From assembly GCA_046314755.1 (NCBI GenBank), contig JBKDBG010000116.1, forward strand, positions 1-45,708: a stretch of DNA of 45,708 bases, written 5' to 3'. Every line of letters starts with the position of its first letter. Position 1 is the stretch's first letter. The stretch comes from UBA6183 sp046314755. Its GTDB lineage: Bacteria > Bacteroidota > Bacteroidia > UKL13-3. Under the pieces are notes generated by a model. It did not search any database. It worked only from the letters and a program-made list of their open reading frames with translations, and was not told the DNA's origin. The position numbers were made by a program, and so were the translations under genes. This document shows, in pieces, positions 23,981-31,003 of this stretch.

Positions 23981-24667
23981 TTATTCCACCCAAAACTTTA
24001 TAACTTGTATATGGGTTGAAGTTGGAATATGAACAAAATACAATCCCTTAGACCAATCTTTTACATTTAACGAATAATGAGATGAATTTGGCATTCCTGT
24101 ATGTACAAGTTTACCTAAACAATCAAATACTTCTACTTGAATAACCTCATCCAAGCCGTCAAAAAACAACACATCTTTAGCCGGGTTAGGATACAATTTT
24201 GCAGTATTAGTCAGCTGCTCGTTTAAGCCGGTTCTCCACCTTGAAAACATGGTAACACAGCCTTTATTATTCCACCAATTATCTAACGGTTCATTCTTCA
24301 CATTCACATCTACACAAAACGTTTCAAATGCAAAATTCGGATTCTTGTAAACATTTAAGTCGGTAAGTACAAACTCTGCAGAATCGCCACCGTTTAAAGG
24401 TTGTGATAATGGTTGCTCGGCATGATAAAATTTTCCGGGACCGGTAATTACCTTTTGGTTATTGAGGTAATAGGTAATTTTGAGTGTATCATCAATAGGA
24501 ATTACTTCATTTCCTAAGTTAAATACACGCACTTTAACACGCATAGCTTTGAGGTTAAAAAGTGTGTCACCCGGTTTAGGTTCAAGCAATACAAGTTTAA
24601 CATCTTTTTGGGCATAACACGATAAAACAACAAGGGAGAAACAGAGGGTAAGTAAATTTTTAATCAT
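23981..24667 (-). CDS. Secreted protein with T9SS type A sorting domain (paralog 2)
   Basis: A 228-residue cargo protein of unknown function. Signal peptide MIKNLLTLCFSLVVLSCYAQ (the SCYAQ end could also be read as a weak lipobox at Cys17). A CARDB-like beta domain fills about 21-145, with VKVRVFNLGNEVIPIDDTLK and YYLNNQKV. A T9SS type A tail follows from KLYPNPAKDVLFFDG to the end (GLYFVHI, QVIKFWVE). It is a diverged copy of the next gene upstream: both share K-x2-L-x-L-x2-P at the mature start, a DT-x-x-I-x2-[FY]-x-LNN stretch, a late FC, and RTGLNE before YPNPAKDVL. It should be exported to the cell surface through the T9SS. It has its own terminator. Confidence 0.85.
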   Translation of the reverse strand: MIKNLLTLCFSLVVLSCYAQKDVKLVLLEPKPGDTLFNLKAMRVKVRVFNLGNEVIPIDDTLKITYYLNNQKVITGPGKFYHAEQPLSQPLNGGDSAEFVLTDLNVYKNPNFAFETFCVDVNVKNEPLDNWWNNKGCVTMFSRWRTGLNEQLTNTAKLYPNPAKDVLFFDGLDEVIQVEVFDCLGKLVHTGMPNSSHYSLNVKDWSKGLYFVHIPTSTHIQVIKFWVE

Positions 24668-24678
24668 ATTAGTAGTTT

Positions 24679-24704
24679 AAAAAAAAGCACCTTTCGGTGC
24701 TTTT
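24679..24704 (-). terminator. Rho-independent terminator between the tandem T9SS-cargo genes
   Basis: AAAAGCACC (24683-24691) and GGTGCTTTT (24696-24704) form a 9-bp stem with a TTTC loop. On the minus strand the stem runs into eight T. It lies 3 bp past the stop of the 232-residue gene, so each of the two tandem genes has its own transcript end. The symmetric A/T flanks would allow weak termination on the plus strand too. Confidence 0.9.
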
Positions 24705-24707
24705 GAA

Positions 24708-25406
24708 TTAGTTATTAGTAACGGTAAATTTTCCCGTTTTAATTGATTTTCCTTCGGCATTGTTTAATTGATACAAATACACGCCATTGTTATAATTTCT
24801 TACATCAATTTGAGCGTTTCCATTTTCTACATTTACAGTTTCAACAAGTTTTCCTGTAATATCAAAAATATTCATCACTACAGTTTCTTTGGTATCAATG
24901 CTAATGTTTAATACATCTTTTGCAGGATTTGGATAAACTTTTAAAGATTGGGCCAATTGGTTCTCTTCATTCAAACCCGTTCTAAAAGCCAAGGTGATGT
25001 TATTACAATCCGCATTATCATTTCCTGTTGTGCCGGTATCTCCTCGTAATGCAGCAACAGCACAAAATGTAGCAGTTCCGGATTGGCTAAATGTAAGTGA
25101 TAATCCATTCAAAGCATAGTTACTGCTTGCCCCCGGAGCAATGTCAGCAGTAGGAATCACACGTAGGATAAGTGGACCATTCTGACCATTTAAAATATTA
25201 TTATTCAAGAAGAAGCCGATTAAAATGGTATCTTGAGTAGTTACCGCAACAGTTCCTTCATTTTTTACAGTCATTTGTACGTTAAACGCAGTTTGTTTTT
25301 CAACAATCGCATTTTCGGCAGGGCTAACTAAGGTAAGAGAAATGTTCTTCTGTGCAAAAGTTACAGTGCTTGCACCAACTAATAATGAAAGTAATAATTT
25401 TTTCAT
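24708..25406 (-). CDS. Secreted protein with T9SS type A sorting domain (paralog 1)
   Basis: A 232-residue cargo protein. Signal peptide MKKLLLSLLVGASTVTFAQ, then a CARDB-like beta domain (KNISLTLVSPAENAIV, VQMTVKNEGTVAVTTQDTI, FFLNNN), a Ser/Gly/Asn-rich segment with FCAVAALRGDTGTTG, and a textbook type A tail: SLKVYPNPAKDVLNISID, MNIFDITGKLVETV, YNNGVYLYQLN, SIKTGKFTVTN. Function beyond secretion is unknown; adhesion or surface-coat roles are typical guesses for such small cargo. It follows uvrC on the same strand after 79 bp, with a TAnnTTTG element in that gap, so it is probably transcribed from its own promoter. It is a tandem paralog of the next gene. Confidence 0.88.
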   Translation of the reverse strand: MKKLLLSLLVGASTVTFAQKNISLTLVSPAENAIVEKQTAFNVQMTVKNEGTVAVTTQDTILIGFFLNNNILNGQNGPLILRVIPTADIAPGASSNYALNGLSLTFSQSGTATFCAVAALRGDTGTTGNDNADCNNITLAFRTGLNEENQLAQSLKVYPNPAKDVLNISIDTKETVVMNIFDITGKLVETVNVENGNAQIDVRNYNNGVYLYQLNNAEGKSIKTGKFTVTNN

Positions 25407-25451
25407 GATGTGTGTTTATTATATTGTTAATTAAATTAGATTCTTAGATGT

Positions 25452-25459
25452 CAAATTTA
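25452..25459 (-). promoter_or_regulatory. Candidate -7 element for T9SS-cargo paralog 1
   Basis: TAAATTTG on the minus strand is an exact match to the Bacteroidota primary-sigma -7 consensus TAnnTTTG, 45 bp before the ATG. No good -33 TTG is seen at the usual 19-21 base spacing, so the call rests on the -7 match and position. Confidence 0.4.
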
Positions 25460-25485
25460 GGGAAATAGTTGTATGAAACATTTGA

Positions 25486-27294
25486 CTATTCAACATTTTT
25501 CGCGTTAAAAAAGGCATAAATGGACTTTGCTTTGGACGTTCCAACCACATTTGCCAGTTCAATTTCAGTAGTTTCTTTGATCTTCTTAACGGATTTAAAT
25601 ACCGAGAGCAACATTTTTTTTGTTTGTTCACCAATACCCGGTATTTCATCCAACTCGCTTACCAATGTATTTTTATTTCTTCTTTTTCTATGATGTGTAA
25701 TCCCAAAACGGTGGGCTTCATCTCTTATTTGTTGTATTATTTTTAGAGTTTCACTTTTTTTATCAATGTACAAAGGCAATTCGTCTTCCGGATAATATAA
25801 TTCCTCTAAGCGTTTTGCAATTCCCAACACAGGCACTTTTCCGTAAATGCCCAATTCTTTTAAACTTTCAACGGCTGAGCTCAATTGTCCTTTACCACCG
25901 TCAATCACAATTAAGTCGGGCAAAGGCTGTTGTTCTTCCTGTACACGCTTATATCGTCTGTACACCACTTCTTTCATGGTGGCAAAATCATTCGGCCCCT
26001 CAACCGTTCTTACATTAAAATGTCTGTAATCCTTTTTACTAGGTTTCGCATCTTTAAACACCACACAAGCCGATACCGGATTGGTACCTTGAATATTAGA
26101 GTTATCGAAACACTCGATATGCTTAGGCAGTTGACGTAAACGTAAATCTTGCATCATTTGAGTTAGTATCCTTTCTGTTTTAAATTCAGGATTTAACTTT
26201 TCATATTGCTGCAATTTTTCACGTTTATAATAAGTGGCATTTTTTAACGATAAATCAAGTAACTTCTTCTTGTCTCCACTTTTAGGCACAATAAATTTAA
26301 TTCGATTATCATCAATCTCAGGCAAAAAAGGCACAATTACTTCAGGCGCATTACTTGCATATTCCGTGCGTACTTCACCAATGGCATACTCCAAAAGCTC
26401 ACTATCGGTTTCATCCATTTTCTTTTTCAATTCAAACGTTTGGGTTTGAATAATCATGCCGTTCATTACTTTCAGGTAGTTCACGAAAGCAAATTTATCA
26501 TCCGATACAATGCTAAACACATCAACCGGATAAGGGATGGAAGTAACAATGGTTGATTTGCTTTGGTAATTTTCTAACAAATCTAACTTGCGCTTGAAAA
26601 CAGCTGCCAATTCAAAGTTTAAGTTAGAGGCCGCTGCTGCAATTTCGGTTTTTAATGTTTGTAAAACTTCGCTTAAATTCCCTTTTAAAATACTACGTAT
26701 TTGTTTTAAATCTATTTGATAGCCTTCATTGGATTGATAGCCTACACATGGTGCTTTGCAATTGCCTATTTGGTATTCCAAACAGGTTTTAAATTTCATG
26801 GCCTTAATGTTAGCTTCCGTTAAATTCAAATTACAAGTTCGCGTAGGATAAAGCCCGCGAATTAATTCTTGAATGGTACGCATCATGCTTATACTGGCAT
26901 ACGGACCAAAATATTCACTTCCGTCTTTAATTATTTTTCTCGTAGAAAAAATTCGTGGAAAAGGCTCGTTTTTGATGCATAAATACGGATATGTTTTATC
27001 ATCCTTTAAGTTAATGTTAAACTTAGGTTGGTGTTTTTTGATAAGTACATTTTCAAGTAATAAAGCATCTATTTCACTATCAACAACTGTGTATTCAATA
27101 TCGGCTATCTTACTTACCAATACGGTTGTTTTTCTATTTTGATGATTGCCCTTATTAAAATAGCTGCTTACCCTGTTTTTTAAATGTTTAGCCTTACCAA
27201 TGTAAATCAAAACACCATCCTTATCGAAGTATTTATATACTCCGGGAGAAGAAGGCAAATTGCTGATTTTACGACTCAAATAATCACCACTCAT
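25486..27294 (-). CDS. uvrC: Excinuclease ABC subunit C
   Basis: The dual-incision nuclease of nucleotide excision repair; it acts with UvrA and UvrB on damaged DNA. The GIY-YIG domain is at the N-terminus (PGVYKYF, IYIGKAKHLKNRV). The CLEYQIGNCKAPCVG cysteine region follows, then a UVR-like helix pair, the RNase H-like endonuclease (HIECFDNSNIQGTNPV, LIVIDGGKGQLSSA) and C-terminal helix-hairpin-helix (IPGIGEQTKKMLLSVF, NVVGTSKAKSI). About 602 residues is full length. I chose the ATG at 27294 (MSGDYLSRKISNLP); a GTG 24 bases upstream is in frame. A 12-codon ORF with a strong Shine-Dalgarno sequence lies in its leader. The divergent neighbour is an epimerase gene. Confidence 0.97.
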   Translation of the reverse strand: MSGDYLSRKISNLPSSPGVYKYFDKDGVLIYIGKAKHLKNRVSSYFNKGNHQNRKTTVLVSKIADIEYTVVDSEIDALLLENVLIKKHQPKFNINLKDDKTYPYLCIKNEPFPRIFSTRKIIKDGSEYFGPYASISMMRTIQELIRGLYPTRTCNLNLTEANIKAMKFKTCLEYQIGNCKAPCVGYQSNEGYQIDLKQIRSILKGNLSEVLQTLKTEIAAAASNLNFELAAVFKRKLDLLENYQSKSTIVTSIPYPVDVFSIVSDDKFAFVNYLKVMNGMIIQTQTFELKKKMDETDSELLEYAIGEVRTEYASNAPEVIVPFLPEIDDNRIKFIVPKSGDKKKLLDLSLKNATYYKREKLQQYEKLNPEFKTERILTQMMQDLRLRQLPKHIECFDNSNIQGTNPVSACVVFKDAKPSKKDYRHFNVRTVEGPNDFATMKEVVYRRYKRVQEEQQPLPDLIVIDGGKGQLSSAVESLKELGIYGKVPVLGIAKRLEELYYPEDELPLYIDKKSETLKIIQQIRDEAHRFGITHHRKRRNKNTLVSELDEIPGIGEQTKKMLLSVFKSVKKIKETTEIELANVVGTSKAKSIYAFFNAKNVE

Positions 27295-27327
27295 AAATGT
27301 ATTATGCTGATTTTGCACCTCGCAAAC

Positions 27328-27366
27328 TTAAACAATAATTAAATACAGCTTGTTTGTGGTGTACAT
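27328..27366 (-). CDS. Possible 12-codon leader ORF ahead of uvrC
   Basis: ATG at 27366 opens a 12-residue frame (MYTTNKLYLIIV) ending in TAA at 27330-27328. It is preceded by AAGGAGGT at 27380-27373, a full-strength Shine-Dalgarno site with 7 bases between GGAGG and ATG. Bacteroidota genes rarely carry such a site, so the optimal spacing is notable. It lies 33 bases before the uvrC ATG and is in the same frame as uvrC. It may be a leader peptide controlling uvrC. Chance cannot be excluded, as no homolog or conserved leader can be checked here. Confidence 0.35.
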   Translation of the reverse strand: MYTTNKLYLIIV

Positions 27367-27372
27367 TTTATT

Positions 27373-27380
27373 ACCTCCTT
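27373..27380 (-). promoter_or_regulatory. Strong Shine-Dalgarno sequence AAGGAGGT
   Basis: Complementary over 8 bases to the CCTCC-containing 3' end of 16S rRNA and correctly spaced from the ATG at 27366. I did not see an equally strong, correctly spaced site before any other gene start in the window. Confidence 0.5.
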
Positions 27381-27454
27381 GCGGTTGAATGTGAAGAATT
27401 AAAAAAAAAGTAGAAACTAGGCACAACTATATTGCTTATTCAAAAAAATACTTG

Positions 27455-28459
27455 ATGAAATTAACCTGGAGCATAAAAGCCATTAAACTTGAATTGAATT
27501 ATACATGGAAAATTTCACGCAACAGCAGTGATTATAAAATCAATTATATTATTGCTTGCAGCGATGGTAATCACACTGCCCTTGGTGAAGTTGCCCCAAA
27601 TATTAGATACCTTGAAACACCTGAGGTGATTGAACAAGAATTTAATACTTTTTTGCATTCAGCAGCAGATCAAGTTACAAGTATTGATGATTTAACTGCA
27701 TTGCTCAATGGTTTAAAATTAAAAAATGCATTACGCTTTGGTATTGAAAGTGCCTACATTCATTTATTGTGTAAACAACATCAAATTAGTCTTTCACAAT
27801 ATTTAAATTTACCTCAACAACCTTTTGTGAGCACGTGTTACACCATACCCATACTTTCGCCTTCCGAAACAATTTTGTTTTATGAGCAACACCATTTGCA
27901 CCGATTTTCTTTGTTAAAATTAAAAATTAATAAAGACACCGGATTAGATGTTTTGCAACAGCTACAACAAGTAACGAATAGCCCATTACTGGTAGACCCG
28001 AACGAATCGTTTTTACATGCAGATGAGTTGATTAACTTTATGTATGCAGCAAAATCTTATAACATTCAGCTAATTGAACAACCGCTTCCTGCAGATAAAA
28101 CAGAAGATTATGCAGCCGCAAAAAAAACAGGAATATTTCCACTGATTGCTGATGAAAGTGTTTGTGATGAGGCAAACTTTGAACAACTAACCTTGCAGTT
28201 TGATTGTGTAAACATGAAACTGATGAAAGCCGGAGGCTACTTAAATGGTATACGCATTTTACAAGAAGCAAAAAAGCATCAACTTCAAACCATGGTAGGC
28301 TGCATGGTTGAAACCAGCTTAGGCATTTACGGTGCGGCAAACATTGCCACTACCACACAATATGCCGATTTAGATGGGTTTATGATTGTGAAAGATGAAC
28401 CTTATAAAATGGTGAGAGAAAAAAACGGCTTTGTGTTTTTCAATGAAAACAAGATATAA
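27455..28459 (+). CDS. Enolase-superfamily dipeptide epimerase-like protein
   Basis: A 334-residue member of the muconate-lactonizing/mandelate-racemase branch of the enolase superfamily, most like L-Ala-D/L-Glu (dipeptide) epimerases used in murein-peptide recycling. The catalytic KxK pair is LLKLKIN (about 160-166). Metal ligands appear in order in LLVDPNESF (Asp), LIEQPLP (Glu) and LIADESV (Asp-Glu), and the second catalytic Lys in VNMKLMKAGG. The closing GCMVETSLGI motif is typical of dipeptide epimerases. The N-terminal capping domain covers about 1-120. I use the ATG at 27455; a TTG one codon earlier is in frame. o-Succinylbenzoate synthase is the main alternative, but no men genes are near. 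smpB follows after 21 bp. Confidence 0.85.
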   Translation: MKLTWSIKAIKLELNYTWKISRNSSDYKINYIIACSDGNHTALGEVAPNIRYLETPEVIEQEFNTFLHSAADQVTSIDDLTALLNGLKLKNALRFGIESAYIHLLCKQHQISLSQYLNLPQQPFVSTCYTIPILSPSETILFYEQHHLHRFSLLKLKINKDTGLDVLQQLQQVTNSPLLVDPNESFLHADELINFMYAAKSYNIQLIEQPLPADKTEDYAAAKKTGIFPLIADESVCDEANFEQLTLQFDCVNMKLMKAGGYLNGIRILQEAKKHQLQTMVGCMVETSLGIYGAANIATTTQYADLDGFMIVKDEPYKMVREKNGFVFFNENKI

Positions 28460-28464
28460 CTCCT

Positions 28465-28472
28465 TAACTTTG
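28465..28472 (+). promoter_or_regulatory. Candidate -7 element for smpB
   Basis: TAACTTTG matches TAnnTTTG exactly and ends 8 bases before the smpB ATG. If used, the transcript would begin within a few bases of the start codon, that is, be leaderless or nearly so. No clear -33 element. smpB may instead be read from the upstream gene. Confidence 0.35.
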
Positions 28473-28480
28473 CTCCATTA

Positions 28481-28927
28481 ATGGAAAGTGCAAAGCTAAA
28501 CATTGTAAACAGAAGGGCTTCGTTTGATTATCAATTACTCCAACGATTTACGGCAGGTATAGTGCTCACAGGAACCGAAATTAAATCGGTTCGAAGTGGG
28601 CATGTGAACCTTACAGATGCCTTTTGTTTTTTTAAAGATGGAGAACTATTTGTTCGCAACATGCATATCAGTCAATGGAAACAAGGTTCTCACTATAACC
28701 ATGATCCATTGCGTGTAAGAAAATTATTGCTAAAAAAATCAGAGTTAAAAAAGTTACGCACCAAGGCCACTGAAAAAGGATTTACCATTGTTCCGGTTAA
28801 AATCACTTTATCGGAAAGCGGTTATGCCAAAATTGAAATCGCTATCGCCCAAGGCAAAAAATCGTTCGACAAACGAGAAGACCTGAAGAAAAAAGACCAG
28901 CAAAGAGAAATACAACGTTTTGTTTAA
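28481..28927 (+). CDS. smpB: SsrA-binding protein
   Basis: Binds tmRNA and brings it to stalled ribosomes for trans-translation. 148 residues, the family's usual length. The beta-barrel core shows NRRASFDYQLLQRFTAGIVL, the signature GTEIKSVRSGHVNLTDAF, FVRNMHISQWKQGSHYNHDP and RVRKLLLKK. The basic C-terminal tail GKKSFDKREDLKKKDQQREI is the helix that reads the empty mRNA channel. The tmRNA gene ssrA is not in the window. Its stop lies 9 bp from the end of the convergent pyrD. With the NFACT protein and Lon this window holds three protein-quality-control genes, though not in one operon. Confidence 0.97.
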   Translation: MESAKLNIVNRRASFDYQLLQRFTAGIVLTGTEIKSVRSGHVNLTDAFCFFKDGELFVRNMHISQWKQGSHYNHDPLRVRKLLLKKSELKKLRTKATEKGFTIVPVKITLSESGYAKIEIAIAQGKKSFDKREDLKKKDQQREIQRFV

Positions 28928-28936
28928 CGCAATAAA

Positions 28937-29956
28937 CTACAATTTGGCAATGCGTTTTACCAATTCCGGACCTTTATAAATAAAGCCAGTATACAATTGA
29001 ACCAAGCCTGCTCCTGCTTTTAATTTTTGTTCGGCCTTTTCAGCCGAATCAATTCCACCTACACCAATTAATGGAATGCTTCCTCTACTTTTTTGATGCA
29101 AATGTGCCAACACCTCGGTTGAATGATTAAATAAAATTTTTCCGCTTAAACCGCCTGCACCAATAGCTGAAACTGTTTGTGCATCAGTTGTTAGTCCATC
29201 TCTGCTAATGGTTGTATTGGTGGCAACAACTCCTTCTATTTTTGTTTCTTTTACAATATCAACCACATCATTTAATTGCTCCAAAGTTAAATCGGGGGCT
29301 ATTTTTAACAAGATAGGTTTTAAGGCAGCACCTTTTTCAATAAACTGTTTTCGTTGAGCCATTAAGGCATTTAAAATTTTGGTTAACGGTTCTTTATCTT
29401 GAAGGGCGCGCAAATTAGGCGTATTAGGTGAACTCACATTCACGACAAAATAATCAACGAATGGATACAATTTCTCAAAGCAAATTTCATAATCGCGTTG
29501 AGCGTGCTCATTTGGAGTAATTTTATTTTTTCCAATATTACCTCCAACTATCAAATCAACCGGACGATTTTTCAAACGATTAACAATCGCATCAACCCCA
29601 TCATTGTTAAAACCCATGCGATTAATAATCGCCTCATCCTTAATTAACCTAAATAACCGAGGTTTATCATTACCCGCTTGAGGTAAAGGCGTAACAGTAC
29701 CTATTTCAACAAATCCAAAACCCAAGGCCATAAACTCTTTAAGGTATTTGGCATTTTTATCAAACCCCGCAGCTAATCCAACCCTATTCGGAAAAGTAAT
29801 ACCTAAGAAAGTAATTTCCTTCTTATGAAAATTAACCATACGAAACAAGGCAAACATACCCGGTATTTTCAATAAAAACTGAAGGCTATTTAACGTAAAA
29901 TAATGTGCCTTTTCGGCATCCATTATGAATAAGCAACTGCGTAATAATCGATACAT
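28937..29956 (-). CDS. pyrD: Dihydroorotate dehydrogenase (quinone), class 2
   Basis: Oxidises dihydroorotate to orotate in pyrimidine synthesis and passes electrons to membrane quinone through FMN. About 339 residues. The N-terminal hydrophobic or amphipathic extension (MYRLLRSCLFIMDAEKAHYF) marks the membrane-bound class 2. Core motifs are FPNRVGLAAGFDKNA, FVEIGTVTPLPQ, RLINRMGFNNDG-like (DEAIINRMGFNNDG), NVSSPNTPNLR with the catalytic Ser, VVATNTTISRDG and GGLSGKILF, then LIGVGGIDSAEKA. I chose the ATG at 29956; a TTG 12 bases upstream is in frame. Divergent from sdhC across the widest gap in the window (259 bp). Confidence 0.96.
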   Translation of the reverse strand: MYRLLRSCLFIMDAEKAHYFTLNSLQFLLKIPGMFALFRMVNFHKKEITFLGITFPNRVGLAAGFDKNAKYLKEFMALGFGFVEIGTVTPLPQAGNDKPRLFRLIKDEAIINRMGFNNDGVDAIVNRLKNRPVDLIVGGNIGKNKITPNEHAQRDYEICFEKLYPFVDYFVVNVSSPNTPNLRALQDKEPLTKILNALMAQRKQFIEKGAALKPILLKIAPDLTLEQLNDVVDIVKETKIEGVVATNTTISRDGLTTDAQTVSAIGAGGLSGKILFNHSTEVLAHLHQKSRGSIPLIGVGGIDSAEKAEQKLKAGAGLVQLYTGFIYKGPELVKRIAKL

Positions 29957-30175
29957 AAACAGTTGCAATAATACAGTTTGATTTTCTGATATACACCTGA
30001 TTACGTCACTTACCTTGTTAAAAAACTAATTAAAATCATATTCCAAAAAACAGATTTGAGCAAACCATATTCAGCATTAGAGGTTTATGTGAGTAAGGCA
30101 AACATCTAATTCGTTTAGAAAAATTTTAAATAACATTGTGTGGATTTGTGGTTTAGGATAAATGATGTGGATTGA

Positions 30176-30183
30176 TAAATTTG
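30176..30183 (+). promoter_or_regulatory. Candidate -7 element of the sdhCAB promoter
   Basis: TAAATTTG, an exact TAnnTTTG match, ends 32 bases before the sdhC ATG at 30216. It lies downstream of the alternative in-frame ATG at 30162, so it favours the later start. A TTTG at 30145-30148 is too far for an ordinary -33 element. The rest of the 29957-30215 gap shows nothing further that I can support. Confidence 0.45.
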
Positions 30184-30215
30184 CGCGTTGTTCAAATAAA
30201 TACATCGATAAAACT

Positions 30216-30986
30216 ATGAGTTGGTTTACCAAAATGTTCTCATCATCTATCGGTCAAAAGGTAATCGTTGCCTTAACCGGTTTGTTTCTATGCACATTTT
30301 TAATTATTCACGTAACAGGAAATTTGCAATTGTTTAAAAATGACAATGGAATGGCATTTAACCTGTACACGGTTTTTATGACAACCAATCCGTTGATTAA
30401 AACCGTTTCCTATGTATTGTATGCAAGCATTTTGTTTCATGCATTCAAAGGCATTCAGCTTACCCTTAAAAACCGTAATGCTCGCCCTGTACAATATGCA
30501 GGAAGTGCCGGTGGCGCAAATAGTCATTGGACAAGCAGAAGCATGGGTATTTTAGGTACGATCATTTTGGTTTTTATTGCTGTGCACTTAAGTGATTTTT
30601 GGTGGGAGTACAAATTTGGTGAATTGCCATACGTACAGTATACCGAAAATTTAGTCACCGGAGAGGTAACTTCAATGAAACATGCCCCGATTCACGATAG
30701 CATGGAAGAATGGGTAGAAGGTAATAACAAATACATTGTTGTTAAAGACTTATTTCTTGAAGTAAAAGAGAGCTTTCAAAATCCGCTGATTGTAATTGTG
30801 TATGTATTGTCCATGTTTGCATTAGGCTTCCATTTATACCATGGATTTCAAAGTGGATTCCAAACCTTAGGCTTAAACCACCCGAGATATAACCCTGCTA
30901 TCAACTTTTTAGGATTGTGGGTGTTTTCAATTATTATTCCGGCATTATTTGCTATGATGCCTGTGTATTTCATGTTTGTTAAATAA
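30216..30986 (+). CDS. sdhC: Succinate dehydrogenase cytochrome b558 subunit
   Basis: The single membrane anchor of the b558-type succinate:quinone oxidoreductase, five transmembrane helices in about 256 residues. It binds haem b and passes electrons from the Fe-S subunit to menaquinone. Visible helices: VIVALTGLFLCTFLIIHVTG (His32), YVLYASILFHAFKGI, MGILGTIILVFIAVHLSDFW, LIVIVYVLSMFALGFHLYHG and FLGLWVFSIIIPALFAMMPV. The His residues in HVTG, LFHAF, AVHLSD and HLYHG are the haem-ligand candidates. The ATG at 30216 is preferred to one at 30162: it fits the family N-terminus and lies after the likely promoter. sdhA follows after 17 bp. Confidence 0.93.
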   Translation: MSWFTKMFSSSIGQKVIVALTGLFLCTFLIIHVTGNLQLFKNDNGMAFNLYTVFMTTNPLIKTVSYVLYASILFHAFKGIQLTLKNRNARPVQYAGSAGGANSHWTSRSMGILGTIILVFIAVHLSDFWWEYKFGELPYVQYTENLVTGEVTSMKHAPIHDSMEEWVEGNNKYIVVKDLFLEVKESFQNPLIVIVYVLSMFALGFHLYHGFQSGFQTLGLNHPRYNPAINFLGLWVFSIIIPALFAMMPVYFMFVK

Positions 30987-31003
30987 AATAAACCTACTGT
31001 TAT

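Noticed and set aside
27373..27381. On the plus strand ACCTCCTTG resembles the 3' end of 16S rRNA
   Set aside because: Only about 8 bases match and no other rRNA sequence is near; reading it as a Shine-Dalgarno site on the minus strand explains it better.
30162..30215. Earlier in-frame ATG for sdhC
   Set aside because: The extra 18 residues do not fit the b558 family and the best promoter element (30176-30183) lies inside them.
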